Shown: positions 38,378 through 51,600 of the stretch, piece by piece
How the letters are laid out: each line of letters starts with the position of its first letter
Position numbering within the stretch: the stretch's first letter is position 1
Assembly (NCBI GenBank): GCA_008508345.1
Contig: QNGE01000107.1
Location: 365,980-429,979 of the forward strand
Length of the DNA: 64,000 nucleotides
Direction: 5' to 3'
Origin: Paragonimus westermani
Lineage: Eukaryota; Platyhelminthes; Trematoda; Plagiorchiida; Troglotrematidae
Translations under genes and position numbers: made by a program
Notes under the pieces: generated by a model
Seen by the model: the letters and a program-made list of their open reading frames with translations, nothing else
The model's database searches: none
What the model was told of the DNA's origin: nothing

Positions 38378-41290
38378 GCTTATTTTCGATGTTAATTCAT
38401 TCCAGCTATTTCACAAGCTCTAACAAGTTTTTGATAATATATTTGTCAAATTTTCAAATGGCTGGCATTAAACTTCCAGCCTATCATCCTGTTAGTTTGT
38501 GTTAAAGTGAATTATATAGTGGTAAAATTGGTCCAAATAGTATACCCTACTTGTATATTTATAAAAGACCATACTGTTGAAGCGTTTGAAAGCTATCAGG
38601 CTTTAGGTATTATGATGTCTTCTCATCTATATAGCCATGTTTAAGAACTTATTTCAGCTAGTTACGTATTATTTATTCTATAAGGCAGGTATTTTCTCCT
38701 TTGCGTTGTAATATAAACTTTCGCCTGTCGTTCAGGAATGACAGGATTATATATGCTTATCTTATCTAAGACTGCAGCTCTGAAACTTTTATCCGATTAC
38801 AGGGTTACAGCATCTTATAATCTGAGTTGCTGCAGATCTCGGATATGCCGGAGTTTTATTGCATCTTCATGGTTCACAAAAAATGATACATCATTGGGTT
38901 TCTTTCTGAATCAGCTGAAACGGTCGAAGTTTGTTAAGGTTAATTCTGAGTGCTGAGGAATTAGATTCTGTAGTTGTGCTTCTGTGAACACCCCGGCAGG
39001 TTAACATAAAAACATTTCATAACCCAAGACTGACGAAAATGCTCCCAACCGTAAACCATTGAGTGGTACGGAATAAATGTTCCAAACGTACTTACCGAGG
39101 CCCCATGTATGTGGTTCGGTTCCCGGTTTGGTTAACATTTGTCCGAAGTCGTAGTCTTTGTCTTGTCTATCACAAGGTTAAACAAGTTGATATAGTTAAC
39201 CCTGCATGACAATGATGGATTACGGACAAAACGCAGGTCGGTATGTTTGTACTGTTTCTAAATGTAAGTCGTCCGCGATAAGTAGTGTTTAAATTGATTC
39301 CGTTTACACTTAATAGCTTGAGATACTTGTATGGATATGGATAGTTGCATATGCATCTGTGAAATACCCCCATATTCACAAGTGTGTGAGCAGGTTTACA
39401 GTTTAAGTTAACCAGGCTACGTAACATGCTGATGTCCACAAAGGGGTCCATCATGTAGGAAACCTAGAACAGGCACATACCTCCTGTGATGTACACATAA
39501 AATTAGAAGTTCCAATGTTACTGGTTACTTGGTACCGACTAGCTAGTACCAAATGTTACCATCTACCAGTGTTCTTCTTCTAAGTGTTTGGATCAAATTA
39601 CTGGGAGAAAATAACTGCCTTATATCACTTTGCTGGAGTCAAGTAGTGAGGTCTTTAGCAAGTAGTCCACGCAGAAGTCTCAGCTATACCCTTTGTGAGT
39701 CCGAATATTTCTTTTGAAACCTGAACTGCTTCCGAATACACGTGTTCCGTACGCAAAGGGGCAATATCGAATCTTTGGCTGAAGAGAGATGTGGCGATCA
39801 CATGCCAGAACCACTCATGCTGACAGTATATTCGAAGTGCTCATGTAAAACTGTAAAGGTTTTGAAAGTACCACTAAATTCCAGTTGTGCTTTAGGCAAA
39901 CAACACATTGTTTTCATTGGTCTCAAAACACCCTCAGGAAGAAAACACTACCCCTATTTTGCATAGTATTACCTGGATACTGCAGCTCCAAGTCCTTAGG
40001 CGGCATAACCTTCAGAATGTTGCAGATTCATGCTAGCCTTTTCAGTGCCTTGTTCAGTTCGTTGAATTCGCAGACAGTCAGCAGCCTCTTGTTCATCTCG
40101 AGCATATTAAACCTTAGCCCAAGTTGTCTAAACTTACAGTAACATTTATACTGCCATCAATTTTCTATGGGGCATGAAGACAGTGGCTAAAATATTTTAC
40201 TGATCAATTCTGCATTCTTCTTACTTGGCTACCTTGAAGCCGTGGCCCTATCAGTTACAGGTGACTATACTAACGGAAAAAATGTTGAAACTACCCCGCA
40301 AACAAACAACAGAAGTGAAAAGATAGAACCGAGAACCAGGAATGTCACCGGCTAACACTTTTGAGGGGTTATTTAGTTCCCTGAAATGGGATTTTTCCTT
40401 CAAGGCTATCCATCTTGTGTGTAGTTATGGGTAGCACGGTTTAGGGACACAACATGGTATCCGAAGTTACTAAATATCGGAACTATTTTTTAGTGCTCTT
40501 GAATATGAATGAGTACGTCCGAGTGAGTCGTTTATATTATCTGTGGTGGGTCGAACAACATCAGTGTGTCAGCAACTGAATGAACGGAGATAACGAACGA
40601 GGTATAAGATAATACATTTGGCAGTGGGCCATTGAGAGTTTAGTCTGAGCGGTAGTAACTTTCGGAAATAACTGTGAGAACACTCCCACAAATTTTCACT
40701 CTGAGATTGATGTGTTCCCTACTAGCAATAATGCAGAAGTCGACACACAGAGCAACATCCCATGTGTTAACATGACTGAGGAAGTAGAAATGTACAATCA
40801 GTCAACTACGCAGAACTTAAAGATGGCAAATTTATATACCGAAAGAAATACCGTAAACAGTTGTGCTAAAGAAACATCTCACGGGGGAGTGTCAGCTTTT
40901 GGAACAAAACTGCGACAAAACTTAAGCCATTCTAACAGATCGCTAGGTATTTGGGTGATCCGCACGAATAGTGTTTTCCAAGTGGTTCAGTGAGTATCTC
41001 ACGTTGCGAGGCAGTGCTGCGACTAGAATTATGTCACATACACAAATATGATGAGAGTCAGGTAAGAAGCCAGCCAGATAGAAGAGACCAAAATGTAACA
41101 TAAGGGACATGTTAGTAAGCACCCTTTGAAACATGCCTGAAAATAGATCGAAGAGGAAAATGTTCATCAAAGTGAACGGGACGTGATTGCTCTATGAGGA
41201 AACGAAACTACCGGGAAGAATGGGGCAAAAGCTGAGCGAATAGAGTTCGCCCCATTCGTAAGTCTACATTGGTTTAAAGAAAAGTCAACT
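38378..41290. other. No gene recognised
   Basis: Short unrelated frames only. A B-box-like GTGGTTCGGTTCCCGG lies at about 39110-39126 with GAGTGGTACGG upstream, possibly an old SINE head. A 93-codon + strand frame at 40712-40993 has no motif that I recognise. Confidence 0.45.
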
Positions 41291-42570
41291 CTCCTCCATT
41301 TATTCGGCTTTTGCCGATTCTTCAAACAAAGGTCACATTGACGTGATTGCTATCTATCAGAAGTGAAGCCTCCGTCCTTGCTCAGGTCGCATTTTCACAC
41401 GCGAAATCACCAACCACCCCGATCATCTGTAGCTGACGCAAATATGTACATACACTTTACTACCGAAAAATAGTAAGTAGGCAGTCCTTAATAAACGAAT
41501 GACATACTATCGATTCTCCATAGCATGCAAGTTTCTCTTTCCCCAGTGGTGTCCACAATGAGCAAGTTGTAGAGTGTTCAAAACAAATCGGACTTAGAAG
41601 GCAATTCGGTAATTTGTCCTAGAGTACCCATTGATGAAAGTCTCTCAGTTGTCTGTAATTGGATAGTAACTGACTTGTGCCCAACGGCGATGGTTAACCT
41701 TTCAGTGATCTTGACAGTTGCCATTAAAAGGATGGTGTGAAGATTAGAAAGTTCCAGTGGCGCTCCATAAAAGTTCGTGAGGATCGCGGCGCCTGCGACA
41801 ATCGTAGTGATTTATAACTTAGGACAGCCACGTCTTCATCCGACGTTTCAGTCAACGACACACTTCTGTTAAGCCTGGACAACTCCCCGGGGCTACAACG
41901 TTTTAGTCATCTGCTCATTATGGGTGACTTTAATGCACCCGAGATAAGCTGGGTATCAATTTCTCACCAGGACTATGAAAGTGGATTCTCGACTTTCTTA
42001 TCGACGGTGATACGACGGAAGACGTGGACGCAGCACGTCAGCGACCCGACGCGACATCGTTTTGGTTAGATTCCCTCTCTGCTCAACCTAGTCATCACTA
42101 ACGAGAGCCACCTGGTAGAGAGGGTGATCATCAGGCCATCACACGGAAATAGTGACCACTCTCTGGTAACCTCTGATCTTATCCGTTACTGATTACATCA
42201 ACTAGCAAAAGGTCCACAGTGTGAAACTTTAATCAGGCAGATTTTAACGGACTGCGAACCAACCTAGAATCACTTCTTCTTGACTTCGACCCCATGGACT
42301 AGAAGTGCCGTGCGTTTCAAAGAGCAATTCAGAAACCGGACGGCTTATGTGTACCAACCTTTCCGAATAGAATACGTCGTTCCCTCGATGACTGTTCCTA
42401 TTCATTTGTGACGCAAAATCTTACGGAGAAATTCGGGGAAATTGAGTGTTCCACGTTGTTTCAAATACGTACGGGCGGAAAGTCCGTGAATGCACCAAAC
42501 TCATGGCATTCTGCCATAATGCCACGGGACTTGAGAATATCTGTAAAAGTGGGGATGTCTTGAAAATCAA
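41290..42570 (+). mobile_element. CR1-like LINE remnant with APE endonuclease domain
   Basis: A decayed + strand copy. Readable blocks in order: HIDVIAI near 41336-41356 (start of the endonuclease, DVIAI-E), DVSVNDTLLLSLDNSPGLQ near 41845-41900, LLIMGDFNAPEISW from about 41917 (the catalytic GDFN block), TQHVSDPTRHR, NLVITNE and GNSDHSLV (the catalytic SDH block, about 42148-42170), then the start of the linker to the reverse transcriptase. Stops and frame changes occur throughout. The reverse transcriptase is not recognisable before the GC-rich patch and assembly gap. Confidence 0.75.
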
Positions 42571-42889
42571 GCTAAAGTGATAAACGACCGTCGACAGTGA
42601 CTTGAATAAGATGTTTTAATGTTGCATTCAGGCTTCTCTGTCTGGTCACTTAATGACGAAATGCCTGACGGAACAAGTGTACCGGCTGGAACCGTCTGGA
42701 CTACAACGATTTAAACAAATTTCGTAAGAAGAACATCGAAGAAGACATCGTGGTGATCACAGCTCTAGCTCATCCTTCTGCAGAGAAAATTATCAAAGGA
42801 AATGGAACTAATCACAAAAGTGAAAAATTAAAGTAGCCCTTTAAAGTGATCCACCAGTTCAACGTTCCGCGTGCGATAAGTACAATTTC

Positions 42890-43018
42890 GGCAACCCGCC
42901 CATATAGAGAAACGTTGTAGGGCCCGCACGGGCCCCTTGCGAGCCATGGCAGGCCAGAGGTGGGCCAAAGGCGGGCAGTGAGACTAGGGCCCCACGCGGG
43001 CCACGGCGGGCCAGGGGA
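42890..43018. repeat. GC-rich GGGCC-repeat patch
   Basis: About 130 bases, much more GC-rich than the surroundings, built from repeated GGGCC, GCGGGCC and CAGGCC-type words. It lies just upstream of the 900-base gap. It looks like a degenerate minisatellite; the minus-strand Gly/Pro/Trp-rich frame over it is probably not a gene. Confidence 0.55.
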
Positions 43019-43252
43019 AAAAATCGCCAGCGAAGCTTTCAACGCGGTCCGCTAAATTCTTTTTTCCTGTCTTCACTAATTCCCTTCTTATTGGTCCTCC
43101 TTCTTACATCGAAATTCTTCTTGATAATGATTACGAGCCTTTCTTGCAAAAACCGACAAGACTGTTCAGCTGGAAATTATCCGTAGAAAATGAAATCTGC
43201 TGTCTGAGGGCAATGAAATGAGACATCATTGAATATCGGCTGATATTCCGGT

Positions 43253-44152
43253 NNNNNNNNNNNNNNNNNNNNNNNNNNNNNNNNNNNNNNNNNNNNNNNN
43301 NNNNNNNNNNNNNNNNNNNNNNNNNNNNNNNNNNNNNNNNNNNNNNNNNNNNNNNNNNNNNNNNNNNNNNNNNNNNNNNNNNNNNNNNNNNNNNNNNNNN
43401 NNNNNNNNNNNNNNNNNNNNNNNNNNNNNNNNNNNNNNNNNNNNNNNNNNNNNNNNNNNNNNNNNNNNNNNNNNNNNNNNNNNNNNNNNNNNNNNNNNNN
43501 NNNNNNNNNNNNNNNNNNNNNNNNNNNNNNNNNNNNNNNNNNNNNNNNNNNNNNNNNNNNNNNNNNNNNNNNNNNNNNNNNNNNNNNNNNNNNNNNNNNN
43601 NNNNNNNNNNNNNNNNNNNNNNNNNNNNNNNNNNNNNNNNNNNNNNNNNNNNNNNNNNNNNNNNNNNNNNNNNNNNNNNNNNNNNNNNNNNNNNNNNNNN
43701 NNNNNNNNNNNNNNNNNNNNNNNNNNNNNNNNNNNNNNNNNNNNNNNNNNNNNNNNNNNNNNNNNNNNNNNNNNNNNNNNNNNNNNNNNNNNNNNNNNNN
43801 NNNNNNNNNNNNNNNNNNNNNNNNNNNNNNNNNNNNNNNNNNNNNNNNNNNNNNNNNNNNNNNNNNNNNNNNNNNNNNNNNNNNNNNNNNNNNNNNNNNN
43901 NNNNNNNNNNNNNNNNNNNNNNNNNNNNNNNNNNNNNNNNNNNNNNNNNNNNNNNNNNNNNNNNNNNNNNNNNNNNNNNNNNNNNNNNNNNNNNNNNNNN
44001 NNNNNNNNNNNNNNNNNNNNNNNNNNNNNNNNNNNNNNNNNNNNNNNNNNNNNNNNNNNNNNNNNNNNNNNNNNNNNNNNNNNNNNNNNNNNNNNNNNNN
44101 NNNNNNNNNNNNNNNNNNNNNNNNNNNNNNNNNNNNNNNNNNNNNNNNNNNN
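43253..44152. other. Assembly gap (900 N)
   Basis: Exactly 900 unknown bases. Open frames reported across it are artefacts. The flank on the right carries MULE transposase sequence, so part of that element probably lies in the gap. Confidence 0.99.
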
Positions 44153-44406
44153 ATCATGGGAGCGAGGTGGGGACGCATATACTTTCGCGGGGAACGCACG
44201 AGCCTCTCGATCGGGCGTAATTCTCCACTCAACTCTCAAAGAATTTTGAGGAGACAGCGATATGCTCAATCATTGCGGAATTTTGAGCGTCCGGGCCGGG
44301 TGGGATGTTTTCTCGCGCGGGATATATCAGTGAAACCAAGAATGAAGAGCGGAATCACGCGATAAACGAGAGAACGTAAAAGTGACTGTATATATAGACT
44401 ATATAT

Positions 44407-44655
44407 ATGGACGGGATGAGCCATGGACGACCCGTGGTGTATGCCTATGTTCGAAGCGAGAAATACGCTTCCCTGTGCCATTTATTCGAAACATTCCGGG
44501 AGGTGATAGGGGACCTCATACGTGTCAAAACGTTTGTGATAGATAAAATGACGGCCCAAATGCGAGCAGCGCGAGTGGTCACTGGATCCGACATAATGTT
44601 ACGCTACTTGCAGGTTCGGGATGATGTGAGGAAATATGCAAGATGGTGTAATTAA
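44407..44655 (+). pseudogene. MULE-type transposase core fragment
   Basis: An 82-codon frame that contains RPVVYAYVRSEK, LCHLFETFREVIGD, KTFVIDKMTAQMRAAR and LRYLQVRDDVRK. This matches the DDE core of Mutator-like transposases in the ZSWIM-like family abundant in trematodes, where the VIDK aspartate is one of the catalytic residues. The frame ends at TAA after about one third of the domain and the upstream part is lost in the gap. The frame before it (44156-44365) is not recognised. Confidence 0.72.
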
Positions 44656-47077
44656 CCTTATAAGCACCATTCAGAAGAACTCATTCAGAAGCCTACATTT
44701 GTTCCATCGCAGGGCTACTTGCGATAACTCAGAAAATAGAGTGAACACTTCCGTCTATTCATTTTGAAGGTTCAACCGAGATGTTACAATAACCAGACAA
44801 AAAAACTATCATCGTGAACTACCTTATGCGTATGGAACCTAAGTGGGCTATCCGTGCACAGCCGAATGTTGTTTGCTTCGGAAATCGAACAAACAGCCGT
44901 CTAGAGAGTGCGAATGGGCGACTAAAGTAGCGCACTCACCCAAGAGATCATTTAGCCACGGTCATTAGTAAAATTTGGTCCCCACACGAAAATCGGATAG
45001 AATATTTGATATGACGATGCACACCATTATATGTGTTATATGTACGTACATATGATAAATGCATTTCGACACTTCCACATCATCTTCACGTCGGCATTGT
45101 GACCATAGGGTGCATGTAGGCTGACCGACGAGCACAATGTTTATTGAGTCACCCCGATGGGCTTCCCAACAAACAAACCGGAGTTGACCTGGATTTTGCC
45201 CTCTTCTGGCCACGAGTCGTACCGTAGTCGGCTTGCACCACACACTGGAGTCGTGCCGACTCCGGTCTGACCAAACAGGCAGTCGACCAAATATTTTGCG
45301 AGCCCCCTTTATTCACATAAAACAACGTGAAACGACATCTTACAACGCTTCTGGTGATTCCAAACCTAGCTTACGCCTACCAGCCTAACGACTGAAACCC
45401 CTGCATATAACGCACCCAGCCTACCATACACTAAAGCGTGTGCTTTAACGGACCAAACCTTCTTACTCTCCGCGCAAACCGCGCCAGATGGAGAATACAC
45501 GTCAGTCACCGCTACATCACAACAAGAGTGAGAACAACAGTTTACAAAACAGAAAAGTGTTTTGTGTACAGTACAACTGAAGCTTCCTATCTCCCACTCG
45601 TCCAGGTCAACTGTTTCTTTTGTGGACCCACTGGCAGGAGCAATCTGATAAGAGGACATCACCAGAGGACATGGTGCATTACCTATGAAATCGTCTCTCT
45701 CATCACTCTGCGCCCCGTGCGACCCCCATTTCGATCACCTGCCCCCTGAAACCACCGTTTGATGAAGTGGTGGATGTTGCTTTCCAACTCCAAGGAATAA
45801 TTGTGTTCGTCACCGGCAGCACCTAGAGACATGATGGATAATGTTAACGATGCTTACAAACAATGGCTTTGCACAACGGGGTACTCATTAAACGAGCTTA
45901 GTTATTGATGCCTGGCCAGTTGACTGCACCACCAACTTCACTTCAGAACACAAAACCGCACACCTTGTGTACGCATTCGGCCACTGTTCCATCATGATGG
46001 ATTTTTGATAATATACGGGTCGGAAAAGATGATGTAAGAAGGATGATATCAAATATTGCGTGGATGGAAGCTTTTGTTGAAAATTTTACAACGCCTCACG
46101 GTCAGTCAACGGGAATTCATTCCTGAGGGTCTTCTAACTGGGGTCTCCCTTTATTGGGGCACTCGTGGAGGCGGCTGAGAAGGCTGATGATAAAGACCAC
46201 CAAATACTGTTCAATGTTGCTTCCATCCGTATCATGCGGTCGTCCGTTAGCATTATGGTTTCCTTCAGATGCATCATTTGATTTTCGAAGCGATGCGTTC
46301 TTCTTTTGACATGACCCTGGAAGTCTTCGCTGGAGAACTCATCAGATTTCCATGATGTTGAAGGTAGTGGAACAGGCAGGATGTTTCTACGAAAAGGTGA
46401 TCACCATCCCAAAGGATACCATACTAACTCTTTTTCCAGTTGATCAACATCCGCATGTAACGTGGTGCTGAAGTAACATGGAGCCATACAGAAATGTGGC
46501 TTGCCTGTTGACTACGTTTATCTGTTTCTCGAGGGAGTATAAAAACAATTTGCTAACATTTGTCACTAGAGGAGGCGTGCTTTGTGAAACGTCGCTGTCA
46601 GAGGACGACGAGATGCATTTTCGTCCTAGAGTAATTGAAGGCAAACTGGGCACTCGTTTGTTTCTTTTTTGTATGCTGACAAAGCCGCATATATGGCGTC
46701 CGTAGAAGTAAATTCTGATTCACGTTCCGCCCTCCGCCCGTATTCCCGTGCTTCATGATAGTTTTATTCAACCATAATGAAAAGGCATAATAGAACTTAC
46801 CGGTGTTCTTCAAAATGCGGACTTCATGTAACTCAAATTCAGCCCTGGGTGACAATGTGTGGGTTAGTAAAAATTTCATATGTTGGCCAAGCAGCCATGG
46901 CGTCTCCCAGCAGCCAAGCATAGCTAATAGTCACAACTTCCCTCACCTTCAAAAACTCAACAATGTGATGCATCTGTAATTTCAACGTATCATTATGCAC
47001 CCGTTCCAGTATGAGTTTCCAACACCAGTGAAGTGTCATAAGTTCTCAATGACTACCAATTGAAAAGGACGAAAGGT
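44656..47077. other. No gene recognised
   Basis: Short frames without known motifs. A palindromic TATATA-rich stretch lies just upstream at 44388-44408. The segment 45245-45290 resembles, on the opposite strand, 49488-49545 and could be a repeat end. Confidence 0.45.
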
Positions 47078-48665
47078 TTACTGTAATGTGTGTAAGAGGG
47101 GAATGTTAACGAACTGGTCATCATCAGGGTTGAGGACACATTTGCACATGATGGAAAACAAGGACTTTATCTTCAGGGTGTTGGATATGCCGGAGGCCAG
47201 ACAAATGCGAAGGTCGGATGACGGGAAAACATGGGAGCGGAAATCACACACGCGTACGGAGGGTTTACAGAAAGTGACCTCGTTCTGCTTTTGATGAACA
47301 CAGTACGGTTTGTTGTTTATTCTAACACAATTGTCCGGAGGCACACAAAAAATGTAGAACTTTCAGTGTACCATGAACATGTTACGCTTCCAATTCATTG
47401 GGTTACATAGGTTGGTGTCATCAGTCGGCGTACTGGTTCGCTCTACGTGAGTGAGCATATAATATTCAACTACTCGATTGTGCACTTGGGTAGCCGGCTA
47501 CTTTGTTCCCTTCGCCAAACTTACGACGCTGTTCATGTAGCTCTCGAATCAAAATGCTCAATACCGATGCGGCAGTCCAAACCGTTGCACATCATCGCAC
47601 AAGTGGGTGAGGCAATGCACGTCATAAACCGGTTGGCCGCCCCCATGCAAACAAACAAATTTGTCAACAAAATCAAGGAGCAAAGAACGGGCACGGTCAA
47701 TTGGGGGGTGACACATACTGGGATGGCAAAGTATGTAAATGGAAAGAAATAGGTTCAAGAAATTCTCATACATGAGGTATGGGAGGAATAGAGACATAAC
47801 CATGGGGTCCAAGTATAATAAAAACACACGAAACTCGTTGGCTCTGAGGCGCTCAAAACTGGTAAGCATACAACACTTGCGGGGAAAGTCTATGGGTAAG
47901 TGGGAAACTTATGCCTCTAGCTTCATTTCAGCAGCCCGCTACATGCTGCTAAATAGACTCAAACATAACCGTTTCTCTGGAAAGCACCAAATGTGGACTA
48001 GCCGCTTCATGACATCAAGGAAAACAAGATGTATTGGGTCCAGTGGGAAATCGGCAACCCTGTCCAGTGGCAGTTAAAGTAACACTATGTTCCCAATATG
48101 ATGATCCCGTTGATGTCCTTCTTCGAACGACGAGTCAACGTGAATTCTAGAGAACGCTGAAGAGAACGTCATCCGTCGTGAACTGTAGTGAGCGCTTTTT
48201 TGTGCACACTGGTCACAACCATGGTAACCATTGTGGCTCTTCGTTTGCTTGAAGTAGCTGCGGGATGGGGCATCGCAACTAACACATTCTCATAGGAGTT
48301 TGGTCAAATGAATATCATTCAGCGTCACACCAGCACTGCGCATTCCTATCATTTCGGACACAAACGGCTGCAGATATTCATTAACGGGATCAGGGCGCCC
48401 ACGACCGCAAGAGGAACCAATGACGAATGGGATGCTTGTAAAGGGATGCACAATGCGACCCAGTATGGACCACAACTCAGTACTGGGATAGTCAAGCAAC
48501 GGCACCCCGCCTATATTGACTTAAATGGTGATATAACTGCCGCTGGTAAAGCGGTGACGGTGGCAAACGATCCGCGGACATATCGGCATCCCTATGTGTA
48601 CATAATATCCACTGATGAGTACTGCCTTTTGTACATTGCGAGTTCTGCGGAAGGTGTGCGGATCA
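47078..48665 (-). pseudogene. CACTA-like (EnSpm) transposase, decayed
   Basis: Minus-strand blocks in the order expected for animal CACTA-like transposases (TNP2-related): DPHTFRRTRNV with ISGYYVHIG (about 48560-48665); GGVPLLDYPSTELWSILGRI and PFVIGSSCGRGRPDPVNEYL (48505-48290); VADFPLDPIHLVFLDVMKR (about 48003-48058); SFERLRANEFRVFLLYLDP and SIYILCHPSM; VYDVHCLTHLCDDVQRFG (47869-47560); and a C-terminal block in 47344-47078 ending VLNPDDDQFVNIPLLHTLQ. Stops and frame changes separate the blocks, so it is inactive. Terminal inverted repeats were not identified. Confidence 0.82.
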
Positions 48666-48669
48666 AGCG

Positions 48670-51600
48670 GTAAAAAGGAACAAAGAGCTTCGGTAATGTT
48701 AGCAGTAATTTCAAGTCAGTAGATGTAACCGATTTGGAGTAGATCGCAAACAACCGGATGGCACCGGAAATACTAGGTATTATGGATGATTGACTGACTG
48801 TAACAACAATGAGTGTAGGAAGGATTTTTGACAGAGCTTAATCAAGTACCTGATGTAGTGCTGAGAACAGCAGGTGCGATAGCTGAACCACTCGCAGTAG
48901 GTTCGTTAGATACTTCCGTAGTACAACTTGGAGAAGATATGCAATGTCTAACCTGCAGGCTGCACTAAGGTTGTCGGTCGTATGCTGTCATCTTTCACCC
49001 AACATTTTGCATATTTTTCGTCCAGTGCGCCTAACTTGTTCCTTTCACGTCTAATACGCCTGTTAGTATCCATCTGCCGTACCACGTCTTCACTCCACTC
49101 ATTTCTATCGTGACCACTAATGAAAACAATACACGCGATTTCCGTGTTATATTTGTAAGTGAATAAACGTTAATAAGCCTACTTTAACCAAGCGAAAAAC
49201 ATGCAAAACAAATAACACGTTCACAAAGCTTTCAACAGAACTTTTAGTTATGACATTCCGCAAAAGACACAACGCAACCGCACTCACCGTGTATGGAATA
49301 AATGTAGCTGCAAACGCGCGTCTGTCGGAGACATCCATTAAAACAAACGTGCACAAACTGGTGGTGATCGAGAACCCATAAAAATGGGATGGTTTCAACG
49401 TGTTAATGTTTGAGAGTTTTTCAAAATGCGTTTAGCAACCGAAATGAGCATCACAATCATGGTTCCTTAGTTTATTCCGATTGGCTTACTCTGTGGTCGA
49501 CTGCTGGCCAGGTGTTTGCCAGAGCCTCGGAGTCGACCATGTGTTTGCTGGTTTAAGCTTTTCAGTAGCGCGCTCCGCTTCTCGTTTTACCACTTTGTCT
49601 TCTGGGTAGCACATGAAGTTCCACCTCCTTGGGGGTTCATGTAACTACATATACTTACGGATCTCTTTGTTACTATAATTTCAAACCACCTTGTGCTCGA
49701 TTATAATGAGCATTATATACAGCAAGCAGATCACGCCGACTCCCTGCTAGCACATATAATGGATTATTTATGGGTAGTTTACGGCAGATTCAGGACGAGG
49801 TACGTACGGCATTTGATTGGTGTGGTGTATAGGGATGAATTACGTCAATCTTGGGATGGAATACGGCTGAGTTTTCGTGACCAATTAGGAATAAACTTGT
49901 CTCCATGAATGTATTCATATAGGGACCGCGAAGGAAAACTTTCACATATATCAAACCACTTGTTCTACGCATAGGTGTTTTTGTTTAGCTACACTTCAAC
50001 GCACAACGCGCTCAGTTTCATCATATTCGAATTTTATTCGGCTTCTCTTGTAAGGTTTCTACGCTCACTACCATTCCATTGCGTTGTTTGAATGTGTCTG
50101 ATAATTAGCAAGCTGAACAAAGTGTGAGTTTATATTAAAGAATATACATTGCTCTCAGTAAGGTGTGGAATTACTGGCCAGTTGTTCCACTATTTATTGT
50201 CACGTCCGCCGTGCTGTGGAAAGATCCCACGCTGGCCTTTCCAACGCTGGGCTGAAGCCTGTTGAGTTCCATGCACCCAGTATGTTAGAAGGTGTTTGTA
50301 AATGCTTCCCTTATGCAACCCACAATGGTAGATGTTCCCGAGCAAGAAGAACAGTGTGAATTGTTGCAGGAAACCCGTGATCCTGAGGATACCCAGTCTG
50401 TGTTGTCGAGCAATCTTGTCGACTGGCCCCGAGATAAGGGTTGTTCCAAGTAATAGTCCCAGAGTGTAAGTTAATCAGCTGTTGCGAATTCTGAAAGTGA
50501 GACAGAATGAACTGCAGTTGGATGCAAGAACACTGATGGAAACCCCGTTGTTGAGGCAACAGGCCACCAAGATGATGACCCCAAATCATGTTGTGAAAGA
50601 GTTAACGCTCATGGGAGAACCTGAAGACAGTTGACGAATGACTGCAGGTGTCTCCGGTGAACAGGATGAGTGTGACGTACGTGCCCACTTGTTTCCCATC
50701 CAAAGTGTTGCACAGTTCAAGGTATTGAATCGTTCGCTAACCATTCAAGTTCACAGAGTTACGCGTAATCTGTTGATCCAGTAAATGCCTCTCAATATTC
50801 AACGACAGAGATAATCTATCTTCGGAACGGTTAACGAGAAGGCGCTCGTAATAACTGGATTTAATACGATATTAATTGAATCGATGTACAAGAAAATTGT
50901 CTCTCACCTCGAATGTGAAAATCCTCAGAAACCAAAGAAAGAAAGTGTCCGCACAACAAATTGGCAACCAGGCACCGGTCAACAATGGTGGACGATAAAA
51001 CGGGTTGAGCTCACCCAGAAAAATGGTCATTGGTTTGGTCAGAGCAAAACGACTGTTCATGCATCGAGAAACGACGGGAATCATAAGTTACTCAAAGAAA
51101 AATATGGAGGAAAAATGTCTAATTTCGGAATTTGGAAGTTTACAGGGCTTGGACTAAATAGGGGTAATGGAAACGGTCAAAGTAGGTTGTGTAAGAACAA
51201 GGAGGAGTAATGTATCTCATTTGGGGAAGAGAGTAGATCGTAGGGCCACCTTTCAACATCAAGCAAACCTCAGCAATCTCAAAATAACGCAACAAACCTT
51301 GACAAAATCAACACAAGGAACTGGAGTCTGACTTAAAAAACAGCCATACAGGAAGGTAGTTGTAGGTTAACTTGAGATACAGTTGCTATTCTGATGGATC
51401 GCTAGCATAGGTTGAGTGCCCCCTCCGCACGGCAACCTGTTTATCAATGCATGAAGGGAGCCGTAGGCATCGAATTGGCGTTGCATATGACATGCTGGTG
51501 GAAAGGAGAAGAACAATCAAAGATCCCACGTTGCGACACGCTATTGAAGGTAAGTGTAAACGTTTTGATAGTCGCAAATGAACGCAGAAAGGCTATTGTT

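Noticed and set aside
40712..40993. 93-codon + strand frame rich in Asn, Thr and Ser
   Set aside because: No recognisable domain. It precedes the CR1-like remnant but could not be tied to a LINE ORF1.
42812..43042. Gly/Pro/Trp-rich minus-strand frame
   Set aside because: It covers a GC-rich repeat patch; composition explains the residues and no family is recognised.
43177..44269. Two minus-strand frames of about 350 codons
   Set aside because: They consist almost entirely of the 900 N gap; only the few flanking codons are real.
47447..48673. Open + strand frames at 47447-47752, 47739-48077 and 48308-48673
   Set aside because: They are antisense shadows of the minus-strand CACTA-like transposase.
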